From: Aquabacter cavernae
GTDB lineage: Bacteria > Pseudomonadota > Alphaproteobacteria > Rhizobiales > Xanthobacteraceae
Assembly (NCBI RefSeq): GCF_003993795.1
Contig: NZ_RWKV01000016.1
Coordinates: 124,001 to 188,000, forward strand
Reading direction: 5' to 3'
DNA: 64,000 nt
Part shown: piece by piece, positions 45,379 to 54,543 of the stretch
How positions within the stretch are numbered: the first letter of the stretch is position 1
Layout: the number at the start of each line of letters is the position of its first letter
Position numbers and translations under genes: made by a program
Notes under the pieces: model-generated
Seen by the model: only the letters and a program-made list of their open reading frames with translations
Told to the model about the DNA's origin: nothing
Databases searched by the model: none

Positions 45379-46359
45379 ATGCCCATGGGATTCACCCTGA
45401 CACGACGCGCCGCGCTGGCGGGCCTCGCTCTCACGCTGGCGGGCGCCGCGCCCGCCTTCGCCCAGTCCTATCCCACCAAGCCCATCCGCTTCGTGGTGCC
45501 GTTCGCGGCGGGCAGCGCCACGGACACGCTGGCCCGTGTGCTCGGCCAGAACGTATCGTCCCAGCTCGGCCAGCCGGTGGTGGTGGAGAATGTGCCGGGC
45601 GCCAACGGCCAGATCGCCGCGAGCCAGGTGGCTCGCGCCGCGCCGGACGGCTACACGGTGCTCATCACCTCCAATTCCACCCACGCCTCCAACCAGGCGC
45701 TGGTGAAGAAGCTCTCCTACGACCATGTGAAGGACTTCGAGCCCATCACCAAGCTCGGCTCCATCACCCTCGCTTTGGTGGTGAACCCCTCCTTGCCGGT
45801 GAATTCCACCCAGGAGTTGATCGCCTATGCCAAGGCCAATCCCGGCAAGCTCTCCTTCGGTGCCGGCTCCACCTCCTCGCGCCTCGCGGTGGAGATGCTG
45901 AAGACCGCCGCCGGGGTGGACCTTCTCTATGTGCCCTATAAGTCCAACCCGCAGGCGGTGTCCGATCTCCTCGGCGGACAGGTCCAGGTGATGTTCGCGG
46001 ATATCTCCACCACCCTCCCCTCGGCGCGGGCGGGCAAGCTGAAGGCGCTGGGCGTCTCCAGCGCGGAGCGCTCGCCGCTGGCGCCCGAATTGCCCACCAT
46101 GCGCGAGGCGGGCCTGAAGGAGTATGAGCTGACCGCGTGGTTCGCCGCCTTCGCCCCGGCCAAGACGCCCAAGGACGTGGTGGACATCCTCAACAAGGCC
46201 ATGGTGAAGGCCATGGGCGAGAAGAGCGTCACCGACGCGCTGCTGGCGGCGGGCGTGGAGCCCTCCTCCTCCACCCCGGCGGAACTGGCCGCCTTCGTGG
46301 AGACGGAAACCGCCAAGTGGGCGAAGATCACCAAGGCCGCCGGCATCGAGCCGGAATGA
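45379..46359 (+). CDS. Bug-type (TctC-like) solute-binding protein
   Basis: This periplasmic binding protein of the tripartite tricarboxylate transporter family has 326 residues. It has a twin-arginine-like signal (TRRAALAGLALTLAGAAPAFA), then YPTKPIRFVVPFAAGSATDTLAR, VVVENVPGANG, the ADGY-type loop PDGYTVL and FADISTTLPSARAGKLKALGV, all standard for Bug proteins. GGAGG lies eight bases before the ATG. No TctA/TctB membrane subunits are adjacent, so it is an orphan receptor that may borrow permeases encoded elsewhere. It is probably co-regulated with the AtuA pair by the LysR protein, binding an organic acid. Confidence 0.9.
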   Translation: MPMGFTLTRRAALAGLALTLAGAAPAFAQSYPTKPIRFVVPFAAGSATDTLARVLGQNVSSQLGQPVVVENVPGANGQIAASQVARAAPDGYTVLITSNSTHASNQALVKKLSYDHVKDFEPITKLGSITLALVVNPSLPVNSTQELIAYAKANPGKLSFGAGSTSSRLAVEMLKTAAGVDLLYVPYKSNPQAVSDLLGGQVQVMFADISTTLPSARAGKLKALGVSSAERSPLAPELPTMREAGLKEYELTAWFAAFAPAKTPKDVVDILNKAMVKAMGEKSVTDALLAAGVEPSSSTPAELAAFVETETAKWAKITKAAGIEPE

Positions 46360-46396
46360 GACCAAAGGCCCGCGCGGCATTTGAGCGAAACCCACG

Positions 46397-46421
46397 CGGC
46401 CCCGGTCAAAGACCGGGGCCG
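46397..46421 (+). other. Perfect inverted repeat after the Bug gene
   Basis: CGGCCCCGGTC (46397-46407) pairs perfectly with GACCGGGGCCG (46411-46421) around AAA. GTTGGT follows rather than a T-run, so it could be a weak terminator or an mRNA-stabilising 3' hairpin. It lies 37 bases after the stop. Confidence 0.6.
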
Positions 46422-46502
46422 TTGGTATGAGATGACGCCTCCGCGCCCGTTCCAGCGGGCGGGGAAGGTGCAAGGTCCGCGGCGAGGGCCTATATGCGGG
46501 GC

Positions 46503-47423
46503 ATGAGTCATCCCCTCGTCTTCGACCGCGCGCTCGCGCGCCGACGCCTTGCCCGAGCAGCGGGGCTCGGCCCTGCCGATTTCCTCCTGGACCGTGCCGC
46601 CACGGACCTCGCGGACCGGGTCGCCACGGTGAAGCGTCGTTTCGAGCGGGCTCTCGACCTCGGCACCCCCACCGACGCGGTGGCGCAGGCCCTGGCCGAT
46701 CCCGCCACCTGGCTCGGCATGGCGCCGGAGCAATCGGGCATCGGCACGCTCCATCGCGCCGCCCCGCAGGCGGACCGCGCTCTTGTGGCGAGCCGGGACG
46801 TGGTGGCGGACGAGGAGGCCCTTCCCTTCGCGGACGGATCGCTGGACCTCGTCGTGTCCGCGCTCGCCCTCCAGAATGTGAACGACCTGCCGGGCAGCTT
46901 CGCCCAGATCCGCCGCGCTTTGCGGCCGGACGGCCTGTTCCTCGCGGCCATGATCGGCGGGACGAGCCTGTCGGAACTGCGCGAGGCCTTCGCGGTGGCG
47001 GAAAGCGAAACCACGGGCGGGGTCTCCCCGCGCGTCGCCCCCTTCGTGGATGTGCGGGATCTTGGCGGCCTGCTCCAGCGGGCGGGCTTCGCGTTACCGG
47101 TGACGGACGTGGACCGCGTCACCGTGCGCTACGCCACGCCCTTCGCCTTGTTCACGGACCTGCGGCGCATGGGGGCGGCCAATGCGCTGGCGGAACGCCG
47201 CCGGGTGCCCTTGCGTCGCGCCACTTTGCTGCGGGCGGCGGAAGTCTATGCCGAACGGTTCAGCGATCCGGACGGACGGGTGCGGGCGACGTTCGAGATC
47301 GTCTGGCTTTCGGGCTGGGCACCCCATGAAAGCCAGCAGAAGCCCCTCAAGCCCGGCTCTGCGAAGATGCGCCTCGCCGAGGCCCTGGGCACGCAGGAAG
47401 CCAAGGCCGGGGACGCCTCCTAG
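46503..47423 (+). CDS. Methyltransferase-fold protein, NDUFAF5/BioC-like
   Basis: The 306-residue product resembles the class I methyltransferases related to human NDUFAF5, a complex I assembly factor: ADEEALPFADGSLDLVVSALALQNVND, the ALRPDGLFLAAMIGG strand and the C-terminal FEIVWLSGWAPHESQQKP signature. Motif I is odd. It reads ALDLGTPTDAV, so the glycine that normally ends LDLGxxxG is replaced by Asp; SAM binding may be altered. Start is ATG at 46503 or ATG at 46494. The last bases, TAG, belong to a RIME-like repeat. Confidence 0.82.
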   Translation: MSHPLVFDRALARRRLARAAGLGPADFLLDRAATDLADRVATVKRRFERALDLGTPTDAVAQALADPATWLGMAPEQSGIGTLHRAAPQADRALVASRDVVADEEALPFADGSLDLVVSALALQNVNDLPGSFAQIRRALRPDGLFLAAMIGGTSLSELREAFAVAESETTGGVSPRVAPFVDVRDLGGLLQRAGFALPVTDVDRVTVRYATPFALFTDLRRMGAANALAERRRVPLRRATLLRAAEVYAERFSDPDGRVRATFEIVWLSGWAPHESQQKPLKPGSAKMRLAEALGTQEAKAGDAS

Positions 47424-47525
47424 AGCGTTTCCGGTGAACTCCGGTTCGCCGGAAATGCTCTACGGCTTTGTTTCTACGCATTTTCTTCACGCGAACCGGA
47501 GTCCACTTCGCTCGAAAATGCTCTA
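47421..47525. repeat. RIME-like palindromic repeat, copy 2 (double element)
   Basis: The left half is a long imperfect palindrome, AGAGCGTTTCCGG (47422-47434) against CCGGAAATGCTCT (47449-47461). The right half, read on the minus strand, is AGAGCATTTTCGAGCGAAG followed by TTCGCGTGAAGAAAATGCG, the classical rhizobial RIME-type sequence. Both ends read TAGAGC outward, and the two TAGs are the stop codons of the convergent methyltransferase and MarR genes. Confidence 0.88.
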
Positions 47526-47978
47526 AGCCCCGCGCGCGCCCATCTTCGCCACCAGCCCCTCAAGCTGACCGCGCAGGCGCTCCATGTCGCCCGGCGGGAG
47601 AGCGGCGGCAAATGTCTCTTCCGCCTCCCGGCTCAGCCGCACCAGTTCGCGGGAGGCCGCATCGCCCCGCACCGTGAGCCGCGCGAGCTTGGCCCGCCCG
47701 TCCGCAGGGTCGGGCATCACCTCCAGATAGCCGAGGCCCGCGAGGCTCTCCACCAGATAGGCCATGCCCTGCTTGGTCATGTGAGCGCGCTCGGCCAGAT
47801 CGCTCACCCGCGAGCCACCGGCCGCGATGTGGCGGAACACGTTGGAATGCGCCCGCCGGATATCCGCGAAGCCCCGCGCCGCGAGGCTCCCATAGACCTG
47901 CTCCGACAGGCATTCATAGGCATGGCGCAGGAGATAGCCCAGCGTACGCTGGGTTTGCGAAATGTTGGGTCCGGTCAT
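47523..47978 (-). CDS. MarR family transcriptional regulator
   Basis: The 151-residue protein has the MarR winged-helix dimer fold: helices around LGYLLRHAYECL, the RVSDLAERAHMTKQGMAYLVE recognition helix near residues 58-78, and the wing MPDPADGRAKLARLT. It is divergent from the cupin gene, and two inverted repeats in the shared 85-base gap are the probable operators. MarR proteins usually repress and are released by phenolics or other ligands. The stop TAG comes from the RIME-like repeat. Confidence 0.92.
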   Translation of the reverse strand: MTGPNISQTQRTLGYLLRHAYECLSEQVYGSLAARGFADIRRAHSNVFRHIAAGGSRVSDLAERAHMTKQGMAYLVESLAGLGYLEVMPDPADGRAKLARLTVRGDAASRELVRLSREAEETFAAALPPGDMERLRGQLEGLVAKMGARGA

Positions 47979-47987
47979 TTCCCCTCC

Positions 47988-48035
47988 TTGACATATAGAC
48001 AGAAGACTTGTCTATAAAAGACAGGCATTCTGTCT
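47988..48035 (+). promoter_or_regulatory. Promoter with two MarR-type operators for the cupin gene
   Basis: TTGACA (47988-47993) and TCTATA (48011-48016) form a sigma70-like promoter with a 17-base spacer. TATAGACA (47994-48001) and TGTCTATA (48009-48016) make a perfect 8+8 inverted repeat filling the spacer and -10 box. A second palindrome, AGACAG/CTGTCT (48019-48024 and 48030-48035), follows. Binding would block polymerase and would also cover the divergent marR promoter region. The shared half-site is AGACA. Confidence 0.82.
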
Positions 48036-48063
48036 AATTCAAGAGCAAATACGGAGCAGGACG

Positions 48064-48552
48064 ATGGATGGGTATGGGGCAGGCGGGGCACTGAACGTGC
48101 TGAGCCCGGCGGGTGTGGGGCGGTTCGAGCGGGTGCTCGGGGTGCACATGATCTACAAGCTGGAGCCGCACCAGTCGGCGGGCACGCTCTCCTGCATGGA
48201 GATCACGGTTCCGGTGGGCCAGGGCATCCCGCCCCATCGCCACGGCGTGGAAGACGAATGCTTCTACGTGCTCGACGGCGCCATCCGCTTCGAGGGCGAG
48301 GATTGCGCGGGCGGCGCCATGGTGCTGGAGACGGGCGGCTTCTTCTACGGCCCGCGCGGGCGCGTGCACGGCTTCTTCAATCCCGGGCCGAAGGAAGCAA
48401 AGCTCCTGGTGCTCGCCAACCCGAGCACCAGCATCACCGCCATGTTCGGCAAGCTGTCGGACATCACCGAGCGCGGCCTGGAAAACCTGGATTTCGGCGA
48501 GGTGGCGGCCACCTGCGGCGCCCACGGAATCGATTTCGTGCGCCCCGCCTGA
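48064..48552 (+). CDS. Cupin domain protein
   Basis: The 162-residue single-domain cupin has motif 1 as PPHRHGVEDECFYVLDGAI (metal ligands H, H, E) and motif 2 as GPRGRVHGFFNP with the third histidine. It is therefore likely to bind a metal such as Fe, Mn or Ni. The role could be a quercetin-dioxygenase-like enzyme or a small sensor; this cannot be decided. It is controlled by the divergent MarR through two operators at its promoter, which suggests a response to an aromatic or similar compound. Confidence 0.85.
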   Translation: MDGYGAGGALNVLSPAGVGRFERVLGVHMIYKLEPHQSAGTLSCMEITVPVGQGIPPHRHGVEDECFYVLDGAIRFEGEDCAGGAMVLETGGFFYGPRGRVHGFFNPGPKEAKLLVLANPSTSITAMFGKLSDITERGLENLDFGEVAATCGAHGIDFVRPA

Positions 48553-48580
48553 CGCGGCCGGGATGAAGACGGCCGGGGCC

Positions 48581-49195
48581 TCAGGCCCCGTGCTTGTCCA
48601 GGAACGCCTCGATGGGCAGCGCGCGGAAATCCTCCAGCGCGGCCCGCAGGCGCGCATGGTCCCAGTCCCACCAGCACAGCGCCAGGAGGCGCGCGACCAC
48701 CGTGTCGGGAAAGCGCATCTTGATGACCCGCGCGGGCACGCCGCCCACCACCGCATAGGCCGGCACGTCCCGGCTCACCACGGCCCCGGCCGCCACCACC
48801 CCGCCGGTGCCCACGCTGCGCCCCGGCAGAATGATGGCGCCATGGCCGATCCACACGTCATGGCCCAGCGTGACCGGATGCGCGCGCCGCCACGCGAAAA
48901 AGTCGTCCTCGTCCGTCGCATCGTCGAAATAGGCGGCGGCGCGATAGGTGAAGTGGCTCTGGCTCGCCCGCCACATGGGATGGTTGCCGGGATTGAGCCG
49001 CGTCAGCGCAGCGATGGAGCAGAACTTGCCGATCCGCGCATAGGCGATGTCGGAATCGTGCTCCACATAGGAATAGTCGTCCATCTCCACCTCGTGCAGA
49101 CGCACGCGGGGGCCGACCTGCGTATAGCGGCCGAGGCGGCTGTCCGTGAGGACGGCGCTGGAATCTATGGTGGGGGCGACGCCGAGGCGCTGCAT
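48581..49195 (-). CDS. Hexapeptide-repeat acetyltransferase of phosphonate clusters
   Basis: The 204-residue protein is a left-handed beta-helix acyltransferase: irregular hexapeptide turns across residues 20-150, with the [35 protein letters not shown] block and a [10 protein letters not shown] end as in chloramphenicol/DapH-type xenobiotic acetyltransferases. Its position after PhnM and DUF1045 fits the family of phosphonate-operon hexapeptide transferases (TIGR03308, recalled). The acceptor is unknown, perhaps an aminoalkylphosphonate. ATG at 49195 lies four bases after the DUF1045 stop. Confidence 0.82.
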   Translation of the reverse strand: MQRLGVAPTIDSSAVLTDSRLGRYTQVGPRVRLHEVEMDDYSYVEHDSDIAYARIGKFCSIAALTRLNPGNHPMWRASQSHFTYRAAAYFDDATDEDDFFAWRRAHPVTLGHDVWIGHGAIILPGRSVGTGGVVAAGAVVSRDVPAYAVVGGVPARVIKMRFPDTVVARLLALCWWDWDHARLRAALEDFRALPIEAFLDKHGA

Positions 49196-49199
49196 GGCG

Positions 49200-49898
49200 T
49201 CACGAGGTCCGCAGCAGCGCGCGGTGGAGGATGCGGAACCGTTCGTCCGGCTGCTCCTGGCGGAACACGCACACATCCGCAACCGCCACGGGCAGATGGG
49301 CGCTCGCCACCGCATAGGCGTCCGACAGGGCGTTGAAGGCATGGGGTCGCTGGTCGTCGCTCAGTGGCCCGGTCAACGTCATGTGGAAGCGGAAATCCTC
49401 GAACACATAAGGGTAGCCGTAGCGGGCCAGATGCTCCCGCTGGCGCGCCGACAGATCGTCCGGGCGACGCCGGGCGACCTCCGCCGGGGTGAGCGGCGCG
49501 CGCAGGCCGTCCAGTTCCTCCACGGCCCCTTCCGCCAGCGCCGAGAGGGCGGGGGTCGGCATGCCCGGCACCAGCGCCACGAAGGAGCCGAGCGCGGTCA
49601 CTTCCAGCGCCGCAAGCTCGAAGGTGTGATGGCCGCCCGCAAATGCGTCCACGGCGGAGATCAGGTCGGCCTCCGCCATGCCCCCGGCAAGCCGGAAGGG
49701 GGCCTTCAGCGTGCCGTGGAAACCGTAGCGTCGCGGCTCGGCAGTGAGGCGGCGCCATGTCTCGCCGTCGAAGCCGGACAGGTCCGGCGCCGGCAGGTCG
49801 CAGCCGGTGGCGGCGTCATAGCCGACGACGCGCGAGCCGAAGGACCACAGGAAGCTGTCGGGCGGCGGCGCGAGATAGACGGCATAGCGCGCGGTCAC
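49200..49898 (-). CDS. DUF1045 phosphonate-associated 2H-phosphoesterase-like protein
   Basis: The 232-residue protein belongs to DUF1045, known from phosphonate operons (TIGR03223, recalled). It has two HxT motifs, FHGTLKAPF near residue 60 and FHMTLTGPL near residue 165, which together are the signature of the 2H phosphoesterase superfamily. GTG at 49898 is chosen because GAGAGG lies six bases upstream and YAVYLAPP follows as in the family. I infer hydrolysis of a cyclic phosphate made during phosphonate breakdown, a step that PhnP carries out in E. coli. This has not been demonstrated from this sequence. Confidence 0.85.
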   Translation of the reverse strand: MTARYAVYLAPPPDSFLWSFGSRVVGYDAATGCDLPAPDLSGFDGETWRRLTAEPRRYGFHGTLKAPFRLAGGMAEADLISAVDAFAGGHHTFELAALEVTALGSFVALVPGMPTPALSALAEGAVEELDGLRAPLTPAEVARRRPDDLSARQREHLARYGYPYVFEDFRFHMTLTGPLSDDQRPHAFNALSDAYAVASAHLPVAVADVCVFRQEQPDERFRILHRALLRTS

Positions 49899-50018
49899 GG
49901 GACACCTCTCGTGGATCGGGTTCGGTGCGGCCGGGAGACCCGTCCGTCCAACGCCCTTCCTGGCGTCCGCCCGCGCTTTGGTCAAGGTGGGGATGCCCCT
50001 GCATCCCCCTCCCCGCCT

Positions 50019-51155
50019 TCAGAAGGCGCGCGCGCCTTCCACCAACACTTCCCGCACCACGGGCGTGTCGCCCACGAAGCGGAAGCGCAGCAGGTCGGCC
50101 CGCAGGCCGGGCGCGAGGCGTCCCCGGTCGGACAGCCCCGCCATGCGCGCCGGGGCGGATGTCACCAGCGCCAGGGCACGGGGCAGGTCCATGGCGCCCG
50201 TGCGGGCCAGGGTCGCCACCGCCTGGAGGAGGCTGGCGGGCACATAATCGGAGGCGAGCGCATCCAGCAGCCCCTCGGCGGCGAGGTCCTTCATGGCGAC
50301 GCCGCCGGAATGGGAGCCGCCGCGCACCACATTGGGTCCGCCGCCGATGGTGGTGAGGCCCGCCTCGCGGGCGGCGCGGGCCGCCTCCAGGGTGGTGGGG
50401 AATTCGCTGATGGTGCAGCCCGCGTCCCGCGCGTCCGCCACATGCTCGGGCGTGGTGTCGTCATGGCTGGCGCGCACGATCGTCGTCTCGCCCAGCAGGC
50501 CGGCAAGATGGGTGAAATTGGCCGCCACGGCCGCGCGGCCCCGCTCGGTGCGCTCCGTCAGTTCCACTTCCACATCCTCGGCGGTCTTGCCGATGCCCAG
50601 CAGGAAGGTGCGCAGATTTTCCAGGTTCCGCCATTGGCGCGTGCCGGGCGTGTGATCCATGAGAGAGGCGAGGCCGACACGCGGACGCCCCAGTTCCGGC
50701 TCCACCAGGGCCAGCACGTCCGGGTCGGTCAGCTCGCAGCGCAGATGGATGCGGTGGTCGGCGCGGAACAGGCCCGCATTGTCCTCCACCGCGTCCAGCA
50801 TGATGCCGAACAATTCCTTGCGCACGGACTTCGCCTGGTCGAAACCGCCCGCGCAGATGGCGTCGAACACGGTGGTGACGCCCGCCGCCACGGTCTGCGC
50901 GTCATGGGCGAGGGCTGCGGCGCGGTGGTCCGGCCACACCACCTTGGGGCGGGGCACGAAATGGCCTTCCAGCGCGTCCGTGTGCAGGTCGATGAGGCCG
51001 GGCGCCAGATGATCGCCCCCACAATCGACGGCTCCGGGCAAATGCGAGCGCCCGCGCTCCACCGCCGCGATGCGCCCGTCCCGCACATGCACCGTTCCGT
51101 CCTCGACGCGGTCGTCGAGCACCAGCAGGGCATTGGTCAGCACGATTTCGGACAC
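50019..51155 (-). CDS. phnM: Alpha-D-ribose 1-methylphosphonate 5-triphosphate diphosphatase PhnM
   Basis: PhnM removes pyrophosphate from the ribose triphosphate phosphonate intermediate of the C-P lyase pathway. The 378-residue amidohydrolase has VDCGGDHLAPGLIDLHTDALEGHF with the metal ligands near residue 55, HDDTTPEHV near 230 and GGGPNVVRGGSHSGGVAM near 275. GTG at 51155 is chosen because AAGGA precedes it by eight bases and the length equals the E. coli protein; an upstream ATG adds 14 residues. PhnG-L and the transporter are not in the window, so this operon tail is detached or the core lies elsewhere. Confidence 0.92.
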   Translation of the reverse strand: MSEIVLTNALLVLDDRVEDGTVHVRDGRIAAVERGRSHLPGAVDCGGDHLAPGLIDLHTDALEGHFVPRPKVVWPDHRAAALAHDAQTVAAGVTTVFDAICAGGFDQAKSVRKELFGIMLDAVEDNAGLFRADHRIHLRCELTDPDVLALVEPELGRPRVGLASLMDHTPGTRQWRNLENLRTFLLGIGKTAEDVEVELTERTERGRAAVAANFTHLAGLLGETTIVRASHDDTTPEHVADARDAGCTISEFPTTLEAARAAREAGLTTIGGGPNVVRGGSHSGGVAMKDLAAEGLLDALASDYVPASLLQAVATLARTGAMDLPRALALVTSAPARMAGLSDRGRLAPGLRADLLRFRFVGDTPVVREVLVEGARAF

Positions 51156-51222
51156 GGGTTTCTTCCTTACAGCGGGCGCATCGACCGGCTCTGTCATGCC
51201 CCCGTGACGGAGACATGACGGG

Positions 51223-52815
51223 TCAGTGCGCCTCCGGCTTCACCTTGTAGAGCTGGAACCGCGCCCCCTCCGCCACGAGGTCGAGGCGCTCGGGGTCCGG
51301 GTTCAGGTCGCCGGGCTCCGTATAGAGCACATACACGTAATCGAAATGCTTGGGCCAGAGGTCCCAATAGCGCGGGCCGTCCGGCGTGGAGCTGTCGGCG
51401 CTCACCTGCAATTGCTCGACGGTGGGCGGGAAGCCGTCCTCGGTGTCCACGAAATCCCGATAGGGCGGGTTCGCCCGCAGGATCTGCTTGCCCGGAACCG
51501 TGAAGGCGGTGGTCACCAGCGCGCCCTTCTCGATCATGGCGAGGCAGGCGGCGTGGACGAGGCCGAGATCCATGGGCGCACCGCCGCCGCGCGGATCCGC
51601 ATAGGCCACCAGCACCCGCGAGCCCCGGTCGATCTTGGCGACGGACGCGCGGAACCCGTCGGTCCAGGCGGTGAGGCGGTCCCACATCACCTGCACCTCC
51701 GTCACGCGGATGCAGAGCAGCAGCACCAGCAGCACCGCGAAGGCCCGCCGCACGAGGCGGCTGCGCAGATCCACCCGCACGCAGGCCAGGACCATGAAGG
51801 CCAGCGCCGTGGGAATGCGCTGGTCGGCCATGTAGGTGGCAAAGGCCGTGCGCGGCATGGCGAGATAGACGAGGCCGCCGACGATGAGCAGCGGAATGAG
51901 GAGCGGCGCGGTGCGCATGAGGCCGTGGCGCAGCGCCCACACCCCCGCAATGGCCACCACGCCCGTGAGGCCGAAGGCCACCACGTCGTAATAGACATTG
52001 ATGATGAACTCGACGCCCGTGACCTTGCCCTGTGGCGCCCAGTAATTCTCGCCCGAAAGACCCAGCGTCGGGCTCAGCGCCATGAGCGGGACGGCGGCGA
52101 GGAAAGGCAGCCCCGCCGCGCACAAGGAGAGAAGGCGAGGGCGCAGCGGCGTTCCGCGCGTCTCCCACAGCCGCCCGATCTCGAACGCCAGCAGGCCGAT
52201 GCCGTACACGCCCAAAGCCACCAGATGGCAGAAGAACAGGGCGACGACGAAGACGGTCGCCACCCCATAGCGCACCGGCCGCTCCCGCAGGCTCACCCAG
52301 GCGGCAAGCGCCAGCAGAGCGAGGCCGATGCCGAAGATGTAGTTCATCACCCCGATGAGGAAGATGCCGTTATAGAGCAGCGGGAAGGCCAGCAGCGGGG
52401 TGGCCGACCACAGGCCGAACAGCGCCCGGTTGAGCGCCAGCGTGCCGAAGGTGATGAGGGCGAAGCAACCGAGCGTATAGATCTCGCCCGCCACATAGAC
52501 GCTGGTGAACCGATCGATGACCGGCACGATCAGGTCCATCATCAGATTGGGGATGACCGCCCATTCCACCGAATAGAAACGCGCGAGGTCCGCGTCCCGC
52601 CCGCCCTGGCCGATGACGTGCATGCGCGCCAGATGGTTCGCATAGTCCGAGAGCGGGGGCACCGGATGGGTCACCACCGGGATCGCCACCAGCGCGAACA
52701 GCAGCACGAACAAAAGGAAGATCACGCGGGGACCGAGATCGGCGGGCCGGCGCGGAAAGGCGGGTCGAAGGCTCATCCAGGGAATCCGGAGCAGGCGCGG
52801 GTCTGCGGCCCGCAT
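51223..52815 (-). CDS. Hypothetical polytopic membrane protein, possibly GT-C-like
   Basis: The product is about 530 residues with ten to twelve transmembrane helices (residues 25-400) and a soluble C-terminal domain of about 130 residues beginning [12 protein letters not shown]. An acidic/amide motif near the first loop, [13 protein letters not shown], resembles the first-loop Asp region of lipid-linked glycosyltransferases (GT-C), which suggests a membrane sugar transferase, but no family is firmly recognised. The start is uncertain: ATG at 52815 or ATG at 52776, neither with a clear ribosome site. The frame upstream of that is rejected as non-membrane-like. It is divergent from argB. Confidence 0.68.
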   Translation of the reverse strand: MRAADPRLLRIPWMSLRPAFPRRPADLGPRVIFLLFVLLFALVAIPVVTHPVPPLSDYANHLARMHVIGQGGRDADLARFYSVEWAVIPNLMMDLIVPVIDRFTSVYVAGEIYTLGCFALITFGTLALNRALFGLWSATPLLAFPLLYNGIFLIGVMNYIFGIGLALLALAAWVSLRERPVRYGVATVFVVALFFCHLVALGVYGIGLLAFEIGRLWETRGTPLRPRLLSLCAAGLPFLAAVPLMALSPTLGLSGENYWAPQGKVTGVEFIINVYYDVVAFGLTGVVAIAGVWALRHGLMRTAPLLIPLLIVGGLVYLAMPRTAFATYMADQRIPTALAFMVLACVRVDLRSRLVRRAFAVLLVLLLCIRVTEVQVMWDRLTAWTDGFRASVAKIDRGSRVLVAYADPRGGGAPMDLGLVHAACLAMIEKGALVTTAFTVPGKQILRANPPYRDFVDTEDGFPPTVEQLQVSADSSTPDGPRYWDLWPKHFDYVYVLYTEPGDLNPDPERLDLVAEGARFQLYKVKPEAH

Positions 52816-52933
52816 TGCTCTAAGCCCAATTGTGGTGGTTGCGAGGCCGTCATGGCTGCCCCTTAAGGAGAGGCATTCAGTTTTTCGCGCCGATGGTCTA
52901 AAACGCGCCGCCCCCGTAACGAAAGACCCGCCC

Positions 52934-53839
52934 ATGAGCGCGCAAAACCCGCTGATCGACGCGCAAGGCCAGCTCCAGGCCGAAGTGCTCGCAAAAGCCC
53001 TCCCCCATATGCAGCGCTATGACGATTCCATTGTCGTGGTGAAGTATGGCGGCCACGCCATGGGCAACGAGGACGTGGCGCGGCACTTCGCCGAGGACAT
53101 CGTGCTTCTGGAGCAGTCGGGTGTGAACCCGGTGGTGGTCCATGGCGGGGGACCGCAGATCGGCGCCATGCTGGAGAAGCTGGGCATCAAGTCGCAGTTC
53201 GCGGCGGGCCTGCGCATCACCGACAAGGCCACCGTCGAGATCGTCGAGATGGTGCTCGCGGGCTCCATCAACAAGCAGATCGTGGGCTACATCAACGCCG
53301 CCGGCGGCAAGGCCATCGGGCTTTGCGGCAAGGACGGCAACATGGTCATCGCCAAGAAGGCGTCCCGCACCATCACCGATCCGGAAAGCCAGATCGAGCA
53401 TGCGGTGGATCTCGGCTTCGTGGGCGAGCCGGACACGGTGGACACGACCGTGCTCGACCAGATCCTGCGCCGCGAGCTGATCCCGGTGCTCGCGCCCGTG
53501 GCGGCCGCCTCGGATGGCGGCACCTACAACGTGAACGCCGACACCTTCGCGGGCGCCATCGCCGGCGCGCTGGGCGCCAAGCGCCTGCTCATGCTCACCG
53601 ACGTGCCCGGCGTGCTGGACAAGAACAAGCAGCTCATCCCGGAACTCACCATCGCGGAAGCCCGGCGGCTGATCGCCGACGGCACCGTGTCGGGCGGCAT
53701 GATCCCCAAGGTGGAGACCTGCATCTATGCCCTGGAGCAGGGCGTGGAAGGCGTGGTCATCCTCGACGGCAAGGTGCCCCATTCCGTGCTGCTGGAACTG
53801 CTCACCGATCACGGGGCGGGAACCCTCATCACCCGGTGA
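52934..53839 (+). CDS. argB: Acetylglutamate kinase
   Basis: ArgB phosphorylates N-acetylglutamate in arginine synthesis. The 301-residue protein has [10 protein letters not shown] with the catalytic lysine near residue 34, [53 protein letters not shown] and the [13 protein letters not shown] segment. Length and the N-terminal extension of about 25 residues suit the arginine-inhibitable class, which is inference. ATG at 52934 begins the known family start ([10 protein letters not shown]). A HAD nucleotidase gene follows after five bases. Confidence 0.95.
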   Translation: MSAQNPLIDAQGQLQAEVLAKALPHMQRYDDSIVVVKYGGHAMGNEDVARHFAEDIVLLEQSGVNPVVVHGGGPQIGAMLEKLGIKSQFAAGLRITDKATVEIVEMVLAGSINKQIVGYINAAGGKAIGLCGKDGNMVIAKKASRTITDPESQIEHAVDLGFVGEPDTVDTTVLDQILRRELIPVLAPVAAASDGGTYNVNADTFAGAIAGALGAKRLLMLTDVPGVLDKNKQLIPELTIAEARRLIADGTVSGGMIPKVETCIYALEQGVEGVVILDGKVPHSVLLELLTDHGAGTLITR

Positions 53840-53844
53840 CATCC

Positions 53845-54543
53845 ATGGCCCCCGAGCCGCGAGGCTTCAACGAGGTCGAGACCTGGGTCTTCGACCTCGA
53901 CAACACCCTCTATCCCGCCCAGCACGACCTCTGGACGCAGCTGGACGCGCGGATGCGGGACTATGTGGCCCGCTTCCTCGGGGTGACGCCGGAAGAGGCG
54001 TTCGTGGTCCAGAAGGACTATTACCGCCGCTACGGCACCTCGCTGCGCGGGCTGATGATCGAGCACGGGCTGGACCCGACGCCCTTCCTCGCCCATGTGC
54101 ATGACGTGGACCTCTCGGGCCTCGACCCCTCCCCGCGCCTCGCGGCGGCCATCGAGCAGCTTCCGGGCGTGAAGCTCGTTTATACGAACGGCTCGGAACG
54201 GCACGCGCAGAACGTGCTGGACCGGCTGGGGCTCGGCGGGCATTTCGCGGCGGTGCACGACATCGTGGCGGCGGAGTTCCATCCCAAGCCCACCGAGGAA
54301 GCCTATCTGCGCTTCCTGCGCGCCCACGGGGTCGCGCCGGACCGGGCCGCCATGTTCGAGGATCTCGCCCGCAACCTGGAAGTGCCCCACCGCCTGGGCA
54401 TGGCCACCGTGCTGGTGGTGCCCCCCGACGAGACGGTGGAAACCCGGCAGGCGTGGGAGTTCGAGGGCCGGGAAGCGGCCTATGTGGACCATGTGACCCA
54501 GGACCTTGCCGGCTTCCTGGAGCGGCTGGGGACCGGGGCATGA
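53845..54543 (+). CDS. HAD-family pyrimidine 5'-nucleotidase
   Basis: The 232-residue protein is a haloacid dehalogenase-type phosphatase with motif I WVFDLDNTLYP (nucleophile Asp near residue 16), motif II VYTNGSE, the lysine in FHPKP and the acidic motif FEDLARNLE. The sequence fits the SDT1/PHM8-like pyrimidine 5'-nucleotidase group, which follows argB in many Rhizobiales (recalled). ATG at 53845 lies five bases past the argB stop. The stop overlaps the next start by four bases, so the three genes form one operon. Confidence 0.87.
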   Translation: MAPEPRGFNEVETWVFDLDNTLYPAQHDLWTQLDARMRDYVARFLGVTPEEAFVVQKDYYRRYGTSLRGLMIEHGLDPTPFLAHVHDVDLSGLDPSPRLAAAIEQLPGVKLVYTNGSERHAQNVLDRLGLGGHFAAVHDIVAAEFHPKPTEEAYLRFLRAHGVAPDRAAMFEDLARNLEVPHRLGMATVLVVPPDETVETRQAWEFEGREAAYVDHVTQDLAGFLERLGTGA

